The notes: generated from the sequence alone by a model not told the origin. DNA of 64,000 nucleotides from SIG565 sp045540055 (GCA_045540055.1 JAZQGO010000011.1:1-64000); one strand, 5' to 3'; shown: positions 34,976 through 44,018, numbered from the stretch's first letter. Translations and numbers: made by a program.

Positions 34976-35583
34976 AGGATCCCTATTCAGTGTTGGGTGT
35001 CAGCCCAAACGCCAGTGATGATGAAATAAAGAAAGCCTATAGGGAGCAGGCACGTAAATATCATCCCGATAATTATGTTGATAATCCGCTGTCTGACCTT
35101 GCACATGAAAAAATGCAGGAAATCAATGAGGCGTATGACGAGATTGTTAAGCGTAGAAATGCCTCAAAAAAGGGTGGCTCGTCATATAGCGGAAATACCA
35201 ACAGCTCCTATCCCGATATTCGTTCTTTAATAAATGCAGGCAGACTTGAGGATGCGCAGGAGCTGCTTGACGGTGTACCGATATCATCCAGAGATGCCGA
35301 GTGGTATTTTCTTAACGGTTCTGTACTTTATAAAAAAGGCTGGTTTGACGGTGCATATACAAGCTTTGTCAGCGCCTGTCGTATGGACCCGACCAATCCT
35401 GAGTATCGCGAGGCGCTAAACCGTATGCAGCGCAGAGGAGCAAGAGCCTACGGCAATCCGTATACTTCATCAGGCAATATGGGCGGCAGCGGGGGCTGCT
35501 GTTCAGCCGACCCCTGTACGACCCTTTGCTGTGCCGACTGTTGTTGCGAGATGCTTGGCGGCGATTTAATACCTTGTTGTTAG
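34972..35583 (+). CDS. J-domain protein with cysteine-rich C-terminus
   Basis: 203 residues: N-terminal J domain (1-65, with the HPD tripeptide at 31-33) that would stimulate DnaK; a low-complexity linker (GGSSYSGNTNSSY); a TPR-like helical pair (about 80-145); and a tail with ten cysteines in the last 31 residues, including CC, CC and CCC clusters. It is not a canonical DnaJ: no G/F-rich region or four-repeat zinc finger. The Cys tail could bind metal or be acylated. Coupled to the DUF5685 gene. Confidence 0.85.
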   Translation: MKDPYSVLGVSPNASDDEIKKAYREQARKYHPDNYVDNPLSDLAHEKMQEINEAYDEIVKRRNASKKGGSSYSGNTNSSYPDIRSLINAGRLEDAQELLDGVPISSRDAEWYFLNGSVLYKKGWFDGAYTSFVSACRMDPTNPEYREALNRMQRRGARAYGNPYTSSGNMGGSGGCCSADPCTTLCCADCCCEMLGGDLIPCC

Positions 35584-35596
35584 TGGTGTATTTCAG

Positions 35597-36124
35597 ATGA
35601 AACAAACCGTAAAAATCACTTTTTGCGCCATAATGGCGGCATTAGGTACGGCGTTTATGCTTTTGTCATATTTTCCGTATTTTACCTATGCTGTGCCTGC
35701 TATTTCGGGTGTGATGACTTTAGTGGTGCTGATAGAAATTAAGGGCAAATGGCCCGTATTTACCTACATTGTAACGGCGCTGTTGGTCTTTTTGTTTGCC
35801 GAGCCCGAGTCAAAGCTTATGTATATACTGTTCTTCGGTTATTATCCCGTTTTAAAGGCGGCTATCGAGCGTATCAGAAGTAGGGTAGTGCAGTACATTT
35901 TAAAATTTTCGGTATTTAATGCGGCTATACTTTTGCTATATGGTGTTTTATCGGGCATCTTTGGCATCGATATCAGCGAATTCGGCAGGTACGGTATAAT
36001 AGGCGCTATGGGTATGCTTGCTTTAGCAAATGTGACATTTTATCTATATGATATTGTTTTGGTGCGTGTTGCCAATATGTATTTGAGGTTCATACACCCT
36101 AAAATTAAAAAAGCATTTAAATAG
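35597..36124 (+). CDS. hypothetical polytopic membrane protein
   Basis: 175 residues with about five hydrophobic helices (roughly 7-30, 33-50, 56-70, 75-90, 103-122 and 132-155) and a basic C-terminus (HPKIKKAFK). The size and helix pattern recall S-components of ECF transporters or DUF-type small integral proteins, but no signature is decisive. It begins 13 nt after the J-domain gene, in the same direction, so it may belong to that operon. Confidence 0.7.
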   Translation: MKQTVKITFCAIMAALGTAFMLLSYFPYFTYAVPAISGVMTLVVLIEIKGKWPVFTYIVTALLVFLFAEPESKLMYILFFGYYPVLKAAIERIRSRVVQYILKFSVFNAAILLLYGVLSGIFGIDISEFGRYGIIGAMGMLALANVTFYLYDIVLVRVANMYLRFIHPKIKKAFK

Positions 36125-36125
36125 T

Positions 36126-36163
36126 AAAAAGGAAGGATATGTATTGACATATCCTTCCTTTTT
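36126..36163 (+). terminator. terminator overlapping the next promoter
   Basis: A perfect 16-bp stem (36126-36141 with 36148-36163) ending in TTTTT. The downstream -35 box TTGACA (36144-36149) lies in its loop and 3' arm, so one short stretch ends one unit and begins another. Confidence 0.8.
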
Positions 36164-36172
36164 AGGTATAAT
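36144..36172 (+). promoter_or_regulatory. consensus sigma-A promoter of the citrate synthase operon
   Basis: TTGACA (36144-36149) and TATAAT (36167-36172), 17 bp apart: a perfect consensus, about 45 bp before the start codon. Confidence 0.88.
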
Positions 36173-36203
36173 TGTATACAATAATACGTTTATACTTGTA
36201 TAA
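36171..36203. promoter_or_regulatory. putative GntR operator (two palindromes)
   Basis: ATTGTATACAAT at 36171-36182 is a perfect 12-bp palindrome overlapping the end of the -10 box; TTATACTTGTATAA at 36190-36203 is a near-perfect second one, both built on GTATA/TATAC half-sites. GntR/FCD regulators typically bind GT-AC palindromes, and a GntR/FCD gene is in this operon (37589-38233), so autoregulation is a fair inference. Confidence 0.5.
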
Positions 36204-36215
36204 GGAGATGAAATT

Positions 36216-37589
36216 ATGTTAGAGATATCGAAAAAGTCGAATTTACTTGAGCAAAATTCCTATAAATACAGCCTGCAGGATATTGCAGAGCCTAATCTCT
36301 ACCGAGAAATTTATAACTACAGCGAGGTGCCAAAGGTTCCTTTTAATCACCGCCGCGTACCTATGAATATGCCCGAGGAGATTTGGATAACCGATACATC
36401 ACTGCGAGACGGTCAACAGTCGGTTGAGCCGTATTCGGTCGAGCAGATTGTAAAGATTTATAAATTGCTTTCAAAGCTTGGCGGCCCGTACGGTATAGTC
36501 CGTCAGACCGAGATGTTTGTCTACAGCAAGAAGGATAGACAGGCGATAGAAAAGTGTATGGAGCTTGGCCTTAAGTTCCCCGAAATCACCACCTGGATAA
36601 GAGCGAGCAAGGAGGACTTTAAGCTTGTTAAGGATTTGGGTATTCGTGAGACGGGTATTCTTGTTTCCTGTAGCGACTATCACATATTTAAAAAGCTCGG
36701 CAAAACTCGTAAACAGGCGATGGAGGGTTATCTTGCAACCGTTGCCGATGCCTTCGAGGCAGGTGTTATGCCACGATGTCATTTAGAGGATATTACAAGG
36801 GCCGATTTCTATGGCTTTGTTGTACCGTTTGTTAATGAGCTTATGAAGATGTCAAGAGATGCGGGCATTCCCGTTAAAATTCGTGCGTGTGACACTATGG
36901 GCTACGGTGTTCCTTATTCTGAGGTTGCGTTGCCGAGAAGTGTACCGGGCATAATTTACGGCCTACAGCACTATTCCGATGTTCCGAGTGAAATGCTTGA
37001 GTGGCACGGACATAACGACTTCTATAAATCGGTTTCCAACGCAACTGCCGCGTGGCTTTACGGTGCGTCGGCTGTCAACTGCTCGTTACTCGGTATAGGA
37101 GAGCGTACAGGTAATGTTCCGCTTGAGGCAATGGTGTTTGAATATGCTTCGCTTCGTGGCTCGCTTGACGGTATGAACACTACTGTTATTACCGAAATTG
37201 CTGACTTCTTTAAAAATGAAATAGGCTATAAAATTCCACCGATGACACCCTTTATCGGTCGTAACTTTAATGTTACCAAGGCGGGCATACACGCTGACGG
37301 ACTTTTAAAGGATGAAGAGATTTACAATATTTTTGATACCGATAAGATACTTAATCGTCCCGCATCGGTTATGATCAGTAAAACAAGTGGCCTTGCAGGA
37401 ATCGCTTATTGGATAAATCAGAACTGTAACCTCAAGGGTGACAAGGTAATCGGTAAGCGTGATGAACTAGTGCTTAAACTCAAAGAGTGGATTGATAAGG
37501 AATATGAGGATGGTAGACAAACCGCATTATCTAACGATGAATTAGAAGAAAAAATCAATGAACTTACAAACGGAAAGGGGTTGGCGTAA
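36216..37589 (+). CDS. Re-citrate synthase-like enzyme (HMGL/homocitrate synthase family)
   Basis: 457 residues. The DRE-TIM barrel is marked by DTSLRDGQQS near residue 63 and by EWHGHNDFYKSVSNATAAWLYGAS and GIGERTGNVPLE downstream. The N-terminal extension and length match the Clostridium kluyveri type Re-citrate synthase, which condenses acetyl-CoA and oxaloacetate with opposite stereochemistry to ordinary citrate synthase. Context decides: the same operon encodes aconitase and isocitrate dehydrogenase, and no Si-type citrate synthase is nearby. A homocitrate or isopropylmalate synthase role is the alternative. ATG follows AAGGAGATG. Confidence 0.78.
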   Translation: MLEISKKSNLLEQNSYKYSLQDIAEPNLYREIYNYSEVPKVPFNHRRVPMNMPEEIWITDTSLRDGQQSVEPYSVEQIVKIYKLLSKLGGPYGIVRQTEMFVYSKKDRQAIEKCMELGLKFPEITTWIRASKEDFKLVKDLGIRETGILVSCSDYHIFKKLGKTRKQAMEGYLATVADAFEAGVMPRCHLEDITRADFYGFVVPFVNELMKMSRDAGIPVKIRACDTMGYGVPYSEVALPRSVPGIIYGLQHYSDVPSEMLEWHGHNDFYKSVSNATAAWLYGASAVNCSLLGIGERTGNVPLEAMVFEYASLRGSLDGMNTTVITEIADFFKNEIGYKIPPMTPFIGRNFNVTKAGIHADGLLKDEEIYNIFDTDKILNRPASVMISKTSGLAGIAYWINQNCNLKGDKVIGKRDELVLKLKEWIDKEYEDGRQTALSNDELEEKINELTNGKGLA

Positions 37590-38233
37590 TGTTTCAGCAT
37601 AAAAGCATATCTTTAGCTGACCAGATTTTTGAAAGGCTTGAAAATGATATACTTATAGGTAAATATCAGTATGGTACGGTGCTCACCGAAACGGCACTGT
37701 CTGAAGAGCTGGGCGTCAGCCGTACACCTGTGCGAGAGGCTTTGCGCCGTCTTCAGCAGGAAAATCTTATTAAGGACACCAACAAGGGTATGGTAGTTCT
37801 CGGTATCACCGAAGAGGACCTTAAGGATATTTATAATATCAGGTTACAACTTGAAGGTATGGCGGTTGAGAAATTTATCGAAAACCTTACCGAAGAATCC
37901 TTGTCAAAGCTCAAAGAAATTCTTGACTTTCAGGAGTTTTACGGTGGCAAGCACGACAGCTATCATGTAATTTTTAAGGATAGCGAATTCCACGAGAGTA
38001 TCTATAAAAACTGCGGTAGCTCCATTCTTTGCGAAACACTTTTACCGCTTCATAAAAAGGTGGTTAAATTTCGTCAGGCTTCTATTGAGCAGACGGGGCG
38101 CACCGAAAAATCAATCAACGAGCATAAGGCTTTGTATGATGCGATAAAGCAAAGAAACATCACTCTTGCAAAGCAACTTATCAATGAGCATATTTTAAAC
38201 GCACGCAACAGTATTATGGGAGGTATTAAGTAA
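37589..38233 (+). CDS. GntR-family regulator, FCD subfamily
   Basis: 214 residues: winged-helix GntR domain (about 5-75, SEELGVSRTPVREALRRLQQENLI) and an all-helical FCD ligand domain with a metal-binding His pattern (SEFHESIYKN ... SINEHKALYDAI). Its ATG overlaps the stop of the synthase gene (TAATG), and its stop overlaps the aconitase start, so it is translationally coupled in the middle of the operon. The palindromes near the operon promoter are its likely targets. Citrate or a related acid would be a sensible effector, but this is inference. Confidence 0.88.
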   Translation: MFQHKSISLADQIFERLENDILIGKYQYGTVLTETALSEELGVSRTPVREALRRLQQENLIKDTNKGMVVLGITEEDLKDIYNIRLQLEGMAVEKFIENLTEESLSKLKEILDFQEFYGGKHDSYHVIFKDSEFHESIYKNCGSSILCETLLPLHKKVVKFRQASIEQTGRTEKSINEHKALYDAIKQRNITLAKQLINEHILNARNSIMGGIK

Positions 38234-40164
38234 TGGGACTGACTATTGCACAGAAAATAATTAAGGCGCATCTGGTTGAGGGTGAAATGGTCGCAGGTAG
38301 CGAAATCGCACTTAAAATCGACCAGACCTTGACGCAGGATGCTACGGGAACAATGGCATATCTTGAGTTTGAAACAATGGGCATTGACCGTGTGCGCACC
38401 GAAAAAAGTGTCGCATATATAGACCACAACACCCTGCAGTCAGGCTTTGAAAATGCCGATGACCACCGATATATCCAGAGTGTTTGTAAAAAGCACGGCA
38501 TATATTTTTCACGCCCCGGTAACGGTATCTGCCATCAGGTGCACTTAGAGCGCTTCGGCATACCGGGTAAAACACTTATCGGCTCTGATAGCCATACCCC
38601 CACGGGCGGAGGTATCGGTATGCTTGCGATGGGCGCGGGCGGTCTTGATGTGGCAGTCGCTATGGGCGGCGGCGCATATCATATCACAATGCCTAAAATG
38701 TATAAGGTTAATCTTACAGGAAAACTCAATGACTTTGTTACCGCTAAGGATGTCAGCCTTGAAATACTGCGAATTTTGTCGGTTAAGGGCGGCGTGGGCG
38801 CCATAATCGAATGGGGTGGCGAGGGTGTTAAAACCCTTTCGGTGCCCGAGCGTGCGACCATTACAAATATGGGTACAGAGCTTGGCGCAACTACCTCAAT
38901 CTTCCCGTCAGATGAAATTACAAAAGCATTTTTGGCGGCGCAGGGCAGAGAGCAGGATTATGTAGAGCTGTCAAGCGACAGCGACGCAGTATACGACAGG
39001 GTGATAGATATTAACCTATCCACTCTAAAGCCATTAATCGCTTGTCCGCATAGTCCCGACAATGTTGTTACTGTCGAAAGCCTTAAGGGTACCAAGGTTG
39101 ACCAGGTATGTATCGGCTCTTGTACCAATTCGTCCCTCTTTGATATGCTCAAAGTGGCGGCACTTCTTAAGGGAAAAATCATAAGCCCCTTTGTAAGCCT
39201 TTCGGTGTCCCCCGGCTCAAAACAGGTGCTTTCGATGCTGTCAAGTTGTGGCGCATTAACCGATATTTTGGCATCTGGTGCCCGACTTCTCGAGTGTGCT
39301 TGCGGACCCTGCATCGGTATGGGCTTCTCGCCCAACTCGGGTGGTGTTTCACTTCGTACCTTTAACCGTAACTTTGAGGGTAGAAGCGGCACTGCCGACG
39401 GTCAGGTTTATCTCGTCTCACCCGAAACTGCGGTTGCGGCGGCGCTTACGGGTTATATTACCGACCCAAGAGAATTAGGCTTTATGCCTAAGGTAGAAAT
39501 GCCCGAAAAGTTTAAAATTGATGACTCGGCTGTTATTGAGCCTGCAAGTGTAGAGGAAGCGGTAAAACTTGAGGTATTACGCGGACCGAATATTAAGAAG
39601 TTCCCCGATAGTTATCCTCAAGAGGATACTCTAAAAGCACCCCTTATTCTTAAGGTTGGCGACAATATTACAACCGACCATATTATGCCGGCGGGCGCAA
39701 AAATATTGCCTTACCGTTCAAATATTCCACATTTGTCACAGTATTGCTTCGGTGTGTGTGATACAACCTTCCCCGAGCGTGCAAAGGCGGCAGGCCGCAG
39801 CATAATCGTCGGCGGCTCCAATTACGGTCAGGGCTCCTCGCGTGAGCATGCGGCACTCGTACCGCTTTATCTCGGTGTGCGCGCAGTAATTACCAAAAGC
39901 TTTGCGAGAATACACATTGCAAACCTAATAAATGCAGGTATTATGCCGCTTACATTCAAAAATCCTGATGATTACGATATGTTAAATCAAGGGGATGAGT
40001 TAGAACTAACTGACATTTATGCCGGTATGGATAGCGGCGAAATCAAGTTGAATAATTTAAGCACAGGTGAAGAATATATCTTAAATTGTTCCTTTACCGA
40101 GCGTCAAAAAGCAATTTTAAAGGCAGGTAGTCTACTTGCATATACAAAGGAGATAGGACAGTAA
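38233..40164 (+). CDS. acn: aconitate hydratase
   Basis: Interconverts citrate and isocitrate. 643 residues, the shorter aconitase type of anaerobes and archaea. [4Fe-4S] ligands are visible in CIGSCTNSS (about residue 290) and CACGPCIGMG (about 353-358). Other signature blocks: DSHTPTGGGIGML and, in the swivel domain, GSNYGQGSSREHAAL. Start and stop both overlap the neighbours (TAATG), so it is tightly coupled between GntR and isocitrate dehydrogenase. Confidence 0.93.
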   Translation: MGLTIAQKIIKAHLVEGEMVAGSEIALKIDQTLTQDATGTMAYLEFETMGIDRVRTEKSVAYIDHNTLQSGFENADDHRYIQSVCKKHGIYFSRPGNGICHQVHLERFGIPGKTLIGSDSHTPTGGGIGMLAMGAGGLDVAVAMGGGAYHITMPKMYKVNLTGKLNDFVTAKDVSLEILRILSVKGGVGAIIEWGGEGVKTLSVPERATITNMGTELGATTSIFPSDEITKAFLAAQGREQDYVELSSDSDAVYDRVIDINLSTLKPLIACPHSPDNVVTVESLKGTKVDQVCIGSCTNSSLFDMLKVAALLKGKIISPFVSLSVSPGSKQVLSMLSSCGALTDILASGARLLECACGPCIGMGFSPNSGGVSLRTFNRNFEGRSGTADGQVYLVSPETAVAAALTGYITDPRELGFMPKVEMPEKFKIDDSAVIEPASVEEAVKLEVLRGPNIKKFPDSYPQEDTLKAPLILKVGDNITTDHIMPAGAKILPYRSNIPHLSQYCFGVCDTTFPERAKAAGRSIIVGGSNYGQGSSREHAALVPLYLGVRAVITKSFARIHIANLINAGIMPLTFKNPDDYDMLNQGDELELTDIYAGMDSGEIKLNNLSTGEEYILNCSFTERQKAILKAGSLLAYTKEIGQ

Positions 40165-41312
40165 TGGAACAGTACATAAATGATGCCGTTAACAAGTTTC
40201 GTGCTCTTTTAGAGGAGCAGTTAAAGCGTGTCGAAATTATGGAAAACGGTGCGGCGGCAAAGGACTATTCAAAATGTGAGAAAATTACCATCGGTATTAT
40301 CGGCGGTGACGGTATAGGTCCGATTATCGTTAAGCAAGCAAAGGAGCTGATTGAGTTCTTGCTTTGCGATGAGGTAAAATCGGGCAGGGTTGAATTCAAC
40401 GTAATTGAGGGTTTAACCATTGAAAATCGTGAGGCGGCAGGTGTGGCAATACCCGACGATGTGTTGGCAGAAATTAAAAAATGTGACGTATTGCTAAAAG
40501 GCCCCACAACCACCCCAAAGGGCGGCACTATGGAGAGCGCCAACGTTGCAATGCGACGCGAGCTTGATTTGTACGCCAACGTTCGTCCCGTATGTGTACC
40601 CGAGAAAAATATTGATTGGATTTTCTACCGTGAAAACACCGAGGGTGAATATGTGCTTGGTAGCCGCGGTGTAGAAATACCCGAAAAATTAGCGGTAGAT
40701 TTCAAGGTAACAACCGACCGCGGCACACGTCGTATTGCACGTGCGGCATTTGAGTATGCGCGTCAAAACGGTAAAAATAATGTGGCTATAGTTACTAAAG
40801 CTAATATTATGAAGAAAACTGATGGTAAGTTCACCGAAATTTGTCATCAGGTAGCAGCCGATTACCCCGAAATTACGGCAGAAGACTGGTATATCGATAT
40901 TATGACCGCCAACCTCGTTAACGAGGATATCAGAGACAAGTTTCAGGTATTTGTGCTTCCCAACCTTTACGGCGATATCATTACCGATGAAGCGGCACAG
41001 ATTCAGGGTGGCGTAGGTACTGCAGGCAGTGCAAACATTGGTGACAATTACGCAATGTTTGAGGCGATTCACGGCTCGGCACCCAGAATGATAGAGCAGG
41101 GAATAGGCGAATATGCAAATCCCTCGAGTATATTTAAAGCAACCGAAATGCTGCTTCGTCATATCGGCTTTACCGATAAGGCGGAGAAACTAGCAAAGGC
41201 AATGAGCATCTGCACTGAAACCGAGAAAAAGGTTGTTGTTACGGGCAACACCGATGGCGCAACCTGTAAGGAATTTGCCGATTATTTAATGGATACAATT
41301 AAAAATATGTAA
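40164..41312 (+). CDS. isocitrate dehydrogenase (isocitrate/isopropylmalate family)
   Basis: 382 residues. An N-terminal 35-residue helical extension precedes IGIIGGDGIGP. Substrate-binding YRENTEGEY, the catalytic Lys in TKANIMKKTDGKF, the metal-binding DIITDEAAQIQGGVG and adenine-binding HGSAPRMIEQG are all present. The family includes isopropylmalate dehydrogenase, but the aconitase and citrate synthase neighbours make oxidation of isocitrate to 2-oxoglutarate the likely role. Cofactor (NAD or NADP) not decided. Confidence 0.88.
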   Translation: MEQYINDAVNKFRALLEEQLKRVEIMENGAAAKDYSKCEKITIGIIGGDGIGPIIVKQAKELIEFLLCDEVKSGRVEFNVIEGLTIENREAAGVAIPDDVLAEIKKCDVLLKGPTTTPKGGTMESANVAMRRELDLYANVRPVCVPEKNIDWIFYRENTEGEYVLGSRGVEIPEKLAVDFKVTTDRGTRRIARAAFEYARQNGKNNVAIVTKANIMKKTDGKFTEICHQVAADYPEITAEDWYIDIMTANLVNEDIRDKFQVFVLPNLYGDIITDEAAQIQGGVGTAGSANIGDNYAMFEAIHGSAPRMIEQGIGEYANPSSIFKATEMLLRHIGFTDKAEKLAKAMSICTETEKKVVVTGNTDGATCKEFADYLMDTIKNM

Positions 41313-41348
41313 AAAATAACTCATCACATTTGTGATGAGTTATTTTTT
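41311..41348. terminator. bidirectional terminator between isocitrate dehydrogenase and the oxidoreductase
   Basis: A perfect 18-bp stem (41311-41328 with 41331-41348) with A and T runs at its ends, overlapping the stop regions of both convergent genes. Confidence 0.9.
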
Positions 41349-42372
41349 ATAAATTAATCACTTTACCGCTTTTAGCACTTTCGTAAATCGCACATACTAT
41401 TTTTTGTGTTTCGTAGGCATCTGTGCAGTTAATATAGGGCTTGCGATTTTCAAGTATACTTTCATAAAAATCACGAATTTGGTCGTAGTGTTGAAAGCCC
41501 CAATAGGTTTTGAGACCGCTGTATTTTTCTTTATCGGTTAAGTCCTGCGTGCAGGTAAGAACTTCACCGCTATTTAGATAAATTGTTGCGTCATCGTAGG
41601 TCAGCGTGGCGGTGCCGTTTTCGCAAACAAGTCTGATTTCAATGGGCTCGTCAATAATATAGTTGTTCATTGCCCAGAATGAGTACAGCACGCCGTTTTC
41701 ATATTCAATCATACCCTCAGCCGTGTCTTCAACAATCATATTTTTATGGTGACGGTTTGATATATTTGCCTGCACTGAAATCGGCCGACTTCCAATAAAC
41801 CAGTTGGTAAGGTCAATGGAGTGAATGGCTTGGTCGATTATTACACCGCCGCCCTCCTTGTCCCAAGTACCCTTCCAGTCAGAGCTGTCATAATAGTCGT
41901 CAGGGCGGTACCAGGTGAGTGTTGAACGCGCCGCCTTAACCTTGCCTAATACGCCGTTTTCTATGTTCTTTTTAATAAATTGTTGTGCGGTTTTATATCT
42001 GCACTGAAAAATTACGCCGTACTTAACGTTATATTTTTCTGATTCCTCAATAGCTTTTTTTGCGTCCTGGAGGGCTATGCTCATCGGCTTTTCGGTAATA
42101 ACGTTTATGCCGTATTTGAAGGCATCAACAGCAACTACTGTGTGTAAATAATGGGGCAGGCAAAGATGAACAACATCAAGCTTTTCGGTCTTAAACATTT
42201 GCTTATAGTCGGTATATGCCCTCGCACCGTATTCCTTTGCGGTAGCATCGGCTCTGTCGCGCTTTATATCACAAACCGCAACAAGCTCACAAATATCTAA
42301 ATCTTTTGCAGGAATTAGGTGCATGTTCGAAATGCAACCGCAACCTATAACTGCAATTCTCAGTTTAGCCAT
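41347..42372 (-). CDS. Gfo/Idh/MocA-family oxidoreductase
   Basis: 341 residues: Rossmann N-terminus (LRIAVIGCGCISNMH), EKPMS motif and the C-terminal GGGVIIDQAIHSIDLTNW with the usual His/Asp pair. Start at ATG 42372 because a GAGGTG site lies just upstream; a TTG at 42384 is inside that site. Stands alone, convergent with the TCA-branch operon, so no pathway link is evident. Related to but distinct from the enzyme at 29957-31129. Confidence 0.88.
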   Translation of the reverse strand: MAKLRIAVIGCGCISNMHLIPAKDLDICELVAVCDIKRDRADATAKEYGARAYTDYKQMFKTEKLDVVHLCLPHYLHTVVAVDAFKYGINVITEKPMSIALQDAKKAIEESEKYNVKYGVIFQCRYKTAQQFIKKNIENGVLGKVKAARSTLTWYRPDDYYDSSDWKGTWDKEGGGVIIDQAIHSIDLTNWFIGSRPISVQANISNRHHKNMIVEDTAEGMIEYENGVLYSFWAMNNYIIDEPIEIRLVCENGTATLTYDDATIYLNSGEVLTCTQDLTDKEKYSGLKTYWGFQHYDQIRDFYESILENRKPYINCTDAYETQKIVCAIYESAKSGKVINL

Positions 42373-42512
42373 AAAGCACCTCAATTAACAAATATAACTA
42401 TAGTAATTATATAACTTTATTAAATAATTTCAATAGAAAAAAAGACATTTTGCTTAAAAACATTGACATATAAATAATTTGTGGTAATAAGATGAATTTT
42501 GTCGGTTTGGTA

Positions 42513-42541
42513 TTGACATACTCTTCTTGTTGGTTTAAAAT
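42513..42541 (+). promoter_or_regulatory. promoter of the LCP gene
   Basis: TTGACA (42513-42518) and TAAAAT (42536-42541), 17 bp apart, 36 bp before the start codon. A weaker second TTGACA lies at 42463-42468. Confidence 0.7.
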
Positions 42542-42576
42542 TATATGGTAAAATTAATAGTTTTGGAGATATAGTA

Positions 42577-43680
42577 ATGAAAGAGCAAAAAGAGATAACA
42601 ATAAATTTAAATGATATGTCGTCCAAAAAGTCAAAAAGTGGCGGCAAACACGCAAAAAGACAAGAAAAAGGTAAAATGAAATTAAAAACAAAAATAATCA
42701 TTGCCATTGTTGCTTTATTACTTGCAGGCTGTGTTGTTGCGGGCGTAATTCTCTGGCCGCTTATTGACGGTTTTTTTAATCGTGGAGTTGATACGTCTTT
42801 TAGTGAAAAGGATACCGATGTAAATCTCGTTACACAAGAGGCTTTTAAGGAAAAATATATAAATATTGCTCTATTCGGTCTTGATACCAGAAGTGACAAG
42901 ATGTCTGGACGTTCTGATGCGGTTATTATATTAACTATCGACCGTGTTCACGATAAGATTAAAATGACATCAATTGCGAGAGACTCTTATGTTAAGATGG
43001 ACGGTCGCGGTCAGGATAAACTGACGCATGCATATGCATTTGGCAGAGCGCAACTCGCTATACGAACCCTTAATCAGAATTTTGATATGGATATTATCGA
43101 TTATGTTACAGTAAATTTCTTCCAGCTGGTTGAAATTATCGATTATGTCGGTGGTGTTGAAATTGATGTTGATTCGAGCGAGATGGCGGTCATGAACACA
43201 AATTATGTAACCGAACTTAATCAAATCGGCATACCCTGTGATAAAATTACAAAAACAGGTAAACAGTTATTAACAGGCGCACAGGCGCTAGCTTATTCAC
43301 GTAACCGATATAGTCCGGGTGGTGACGTTGAGCGTGGCAACCGTCAAAAAGAGGTTCTGATGGCGGCGTATGATAAGATTATGGCATCAAATGTTCTTAA
43401 ACTTTCAAATGCGGTAGGTATGCTGCTTAAAAATTGCGAAACTTCTCTTAGCAATAGTGAATTGCTTGAACTCGGCGCATGGGCTATAAAGAATTCACCC
43501 ACTATCGAGAGCATAAGTCTTCCAGACAGTGACTGTAACGCTAAGGGCGCTACTATTAACGGCGCTTGGCAATATGTATACGACCTTGATATAGCGACCC
43601 AGAAGATTCACGACTTTATCAAAGAAGAGGGCACCTATATTAAAGAAGAGGAAACCTCTGATATTACATCATCGAACTAA
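42577..43680 (+). CDS. LytR-CpsA-Psr (LCP) family cell-wall ligase
   Basis: 367 residues. A basic, lysine-rich cytosolic N-terminus (1-35), a single membrane helix (about 38-62) and an extracellular LCP domain (about 90-325). Conserved elements: LFGLDTRSDKMSGRSDAVIILTID, SIARDSYVKMDGRGQDKLTHAYAFG and AYSRNRYSPGGDVERGNRQKEVL, with the Arg/Asp residues that hold the polyprenyl pyrophosphate. Such enzymes attach teichoic acids or polysaccharides to peptidoglycan. Monocistronic, with its own promoter and terminator. Confidence 0.93.
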   Translation: MKEQKEITINLNDMSSKKSKSGGKHAKRQEKGKMKLKTKIIIAIVALLLAGCVVAGVILWPLIDGFFNRGVDTSFSEKDTDVNLVTQEAFKEKYINIALFGLDTRSDKMSGRSDAVIILTIDRVHDKIKMTSIARDSYVKMDGRGQDKLTHAYAFGRAQLAIRTLNQNFDMDIIDYVTVNFFQLVEIIDYVGGVEIDVDSSEMAVMNTNYVTELNQIGIPCDKITKTGKQLLTGAQALAYSRNRYSPGGDVERGNRQKEVLMAAYDKIMASNVLKLSNAVGMLLKNCETSLSNSELLELGAWAIKNSPTIESISLPDSDCNAKGATINGAWQYVYDLDIATQKIHDFIKEEGTYIKEEETSDITSSN

Positions 43681-43684
43681 AGTT

Positions 43685-43714
43685 AAAGGACTGAGTAAAC
43701 CTCAGTCCTTTTTT
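43685..43714 (+). terminator. terminator after the LCP gene
   Basis: AAAGGACTGAG (43685-43695) pairs with CTCAGTCCTTT, followed by T run. Its 3' arm encodes the last codons of the convergent 87-aa gene. Confidence 0.85.
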
Positions 43715-43965
43715 ACTGTATCCATATAAATGTTTTCGTCTTCTTCTTTGTTCAGGTTATCGTTGCCGAAGTGATTTTCTGTTTTGATTTTTCCTTTATC
43801 ATAAGTTTTGTAGCCAATGTAAAACAAAAACAGTGAAATAAAAATTGTGATAACACCCTTAATCTCACCAATGTAGCAGAGTATCATAGAAACAATAAAG
43901 GCGACGATGCTGATAATAAGCAAGGCAGTACCGAAAATCTGTAAAGGACTGTGATATTTTTTCAT
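43702..43965 (-). CDS. small two-helix membrane protein, 87 aa
   Basis: 87 residues with two hydrophobic helices (about 10-30 and 34-51) and a charged C-terminal tail (KGKIKTENHFGNDNLNKEEDE). A GGAGG site precedes the ATG. No family recognised. Convergent with the LCP gene. Confidence 0.7.
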   Translation of the reverse strand: MKKYHSPLQIFGTALLIISIVAFIVSMILCYIGEIKGVITIFISLFLFYIGYKTYDKGKIKTENHFGNDNLNKEEDENIYMDTVKKD

Positions 43966-43989
43966 AAAAAAACCTCCGTAAAATTTATG

Positions 43990-44018
43990 TTGACAAAAAA
44001 CAGTGTATGTGGTATGAT
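43990..44018 (+). promoter_or_regulatory. strong promoter of the 48-aa peptide gene
   Basis: TTGACA (43990-43995) and TATGAT (44013-44018), 17 bp apart, 35 bp before the peptide ATG. It points at no other gene. Confidence 0.75.

Noticed and set aside
38958..39392. A 144-codon minus-strand frame inside the aconitase gene
   Set aside because: Shadow of a well-conserved gene; the aconitase cysteine motifs lie on the opposite strand.
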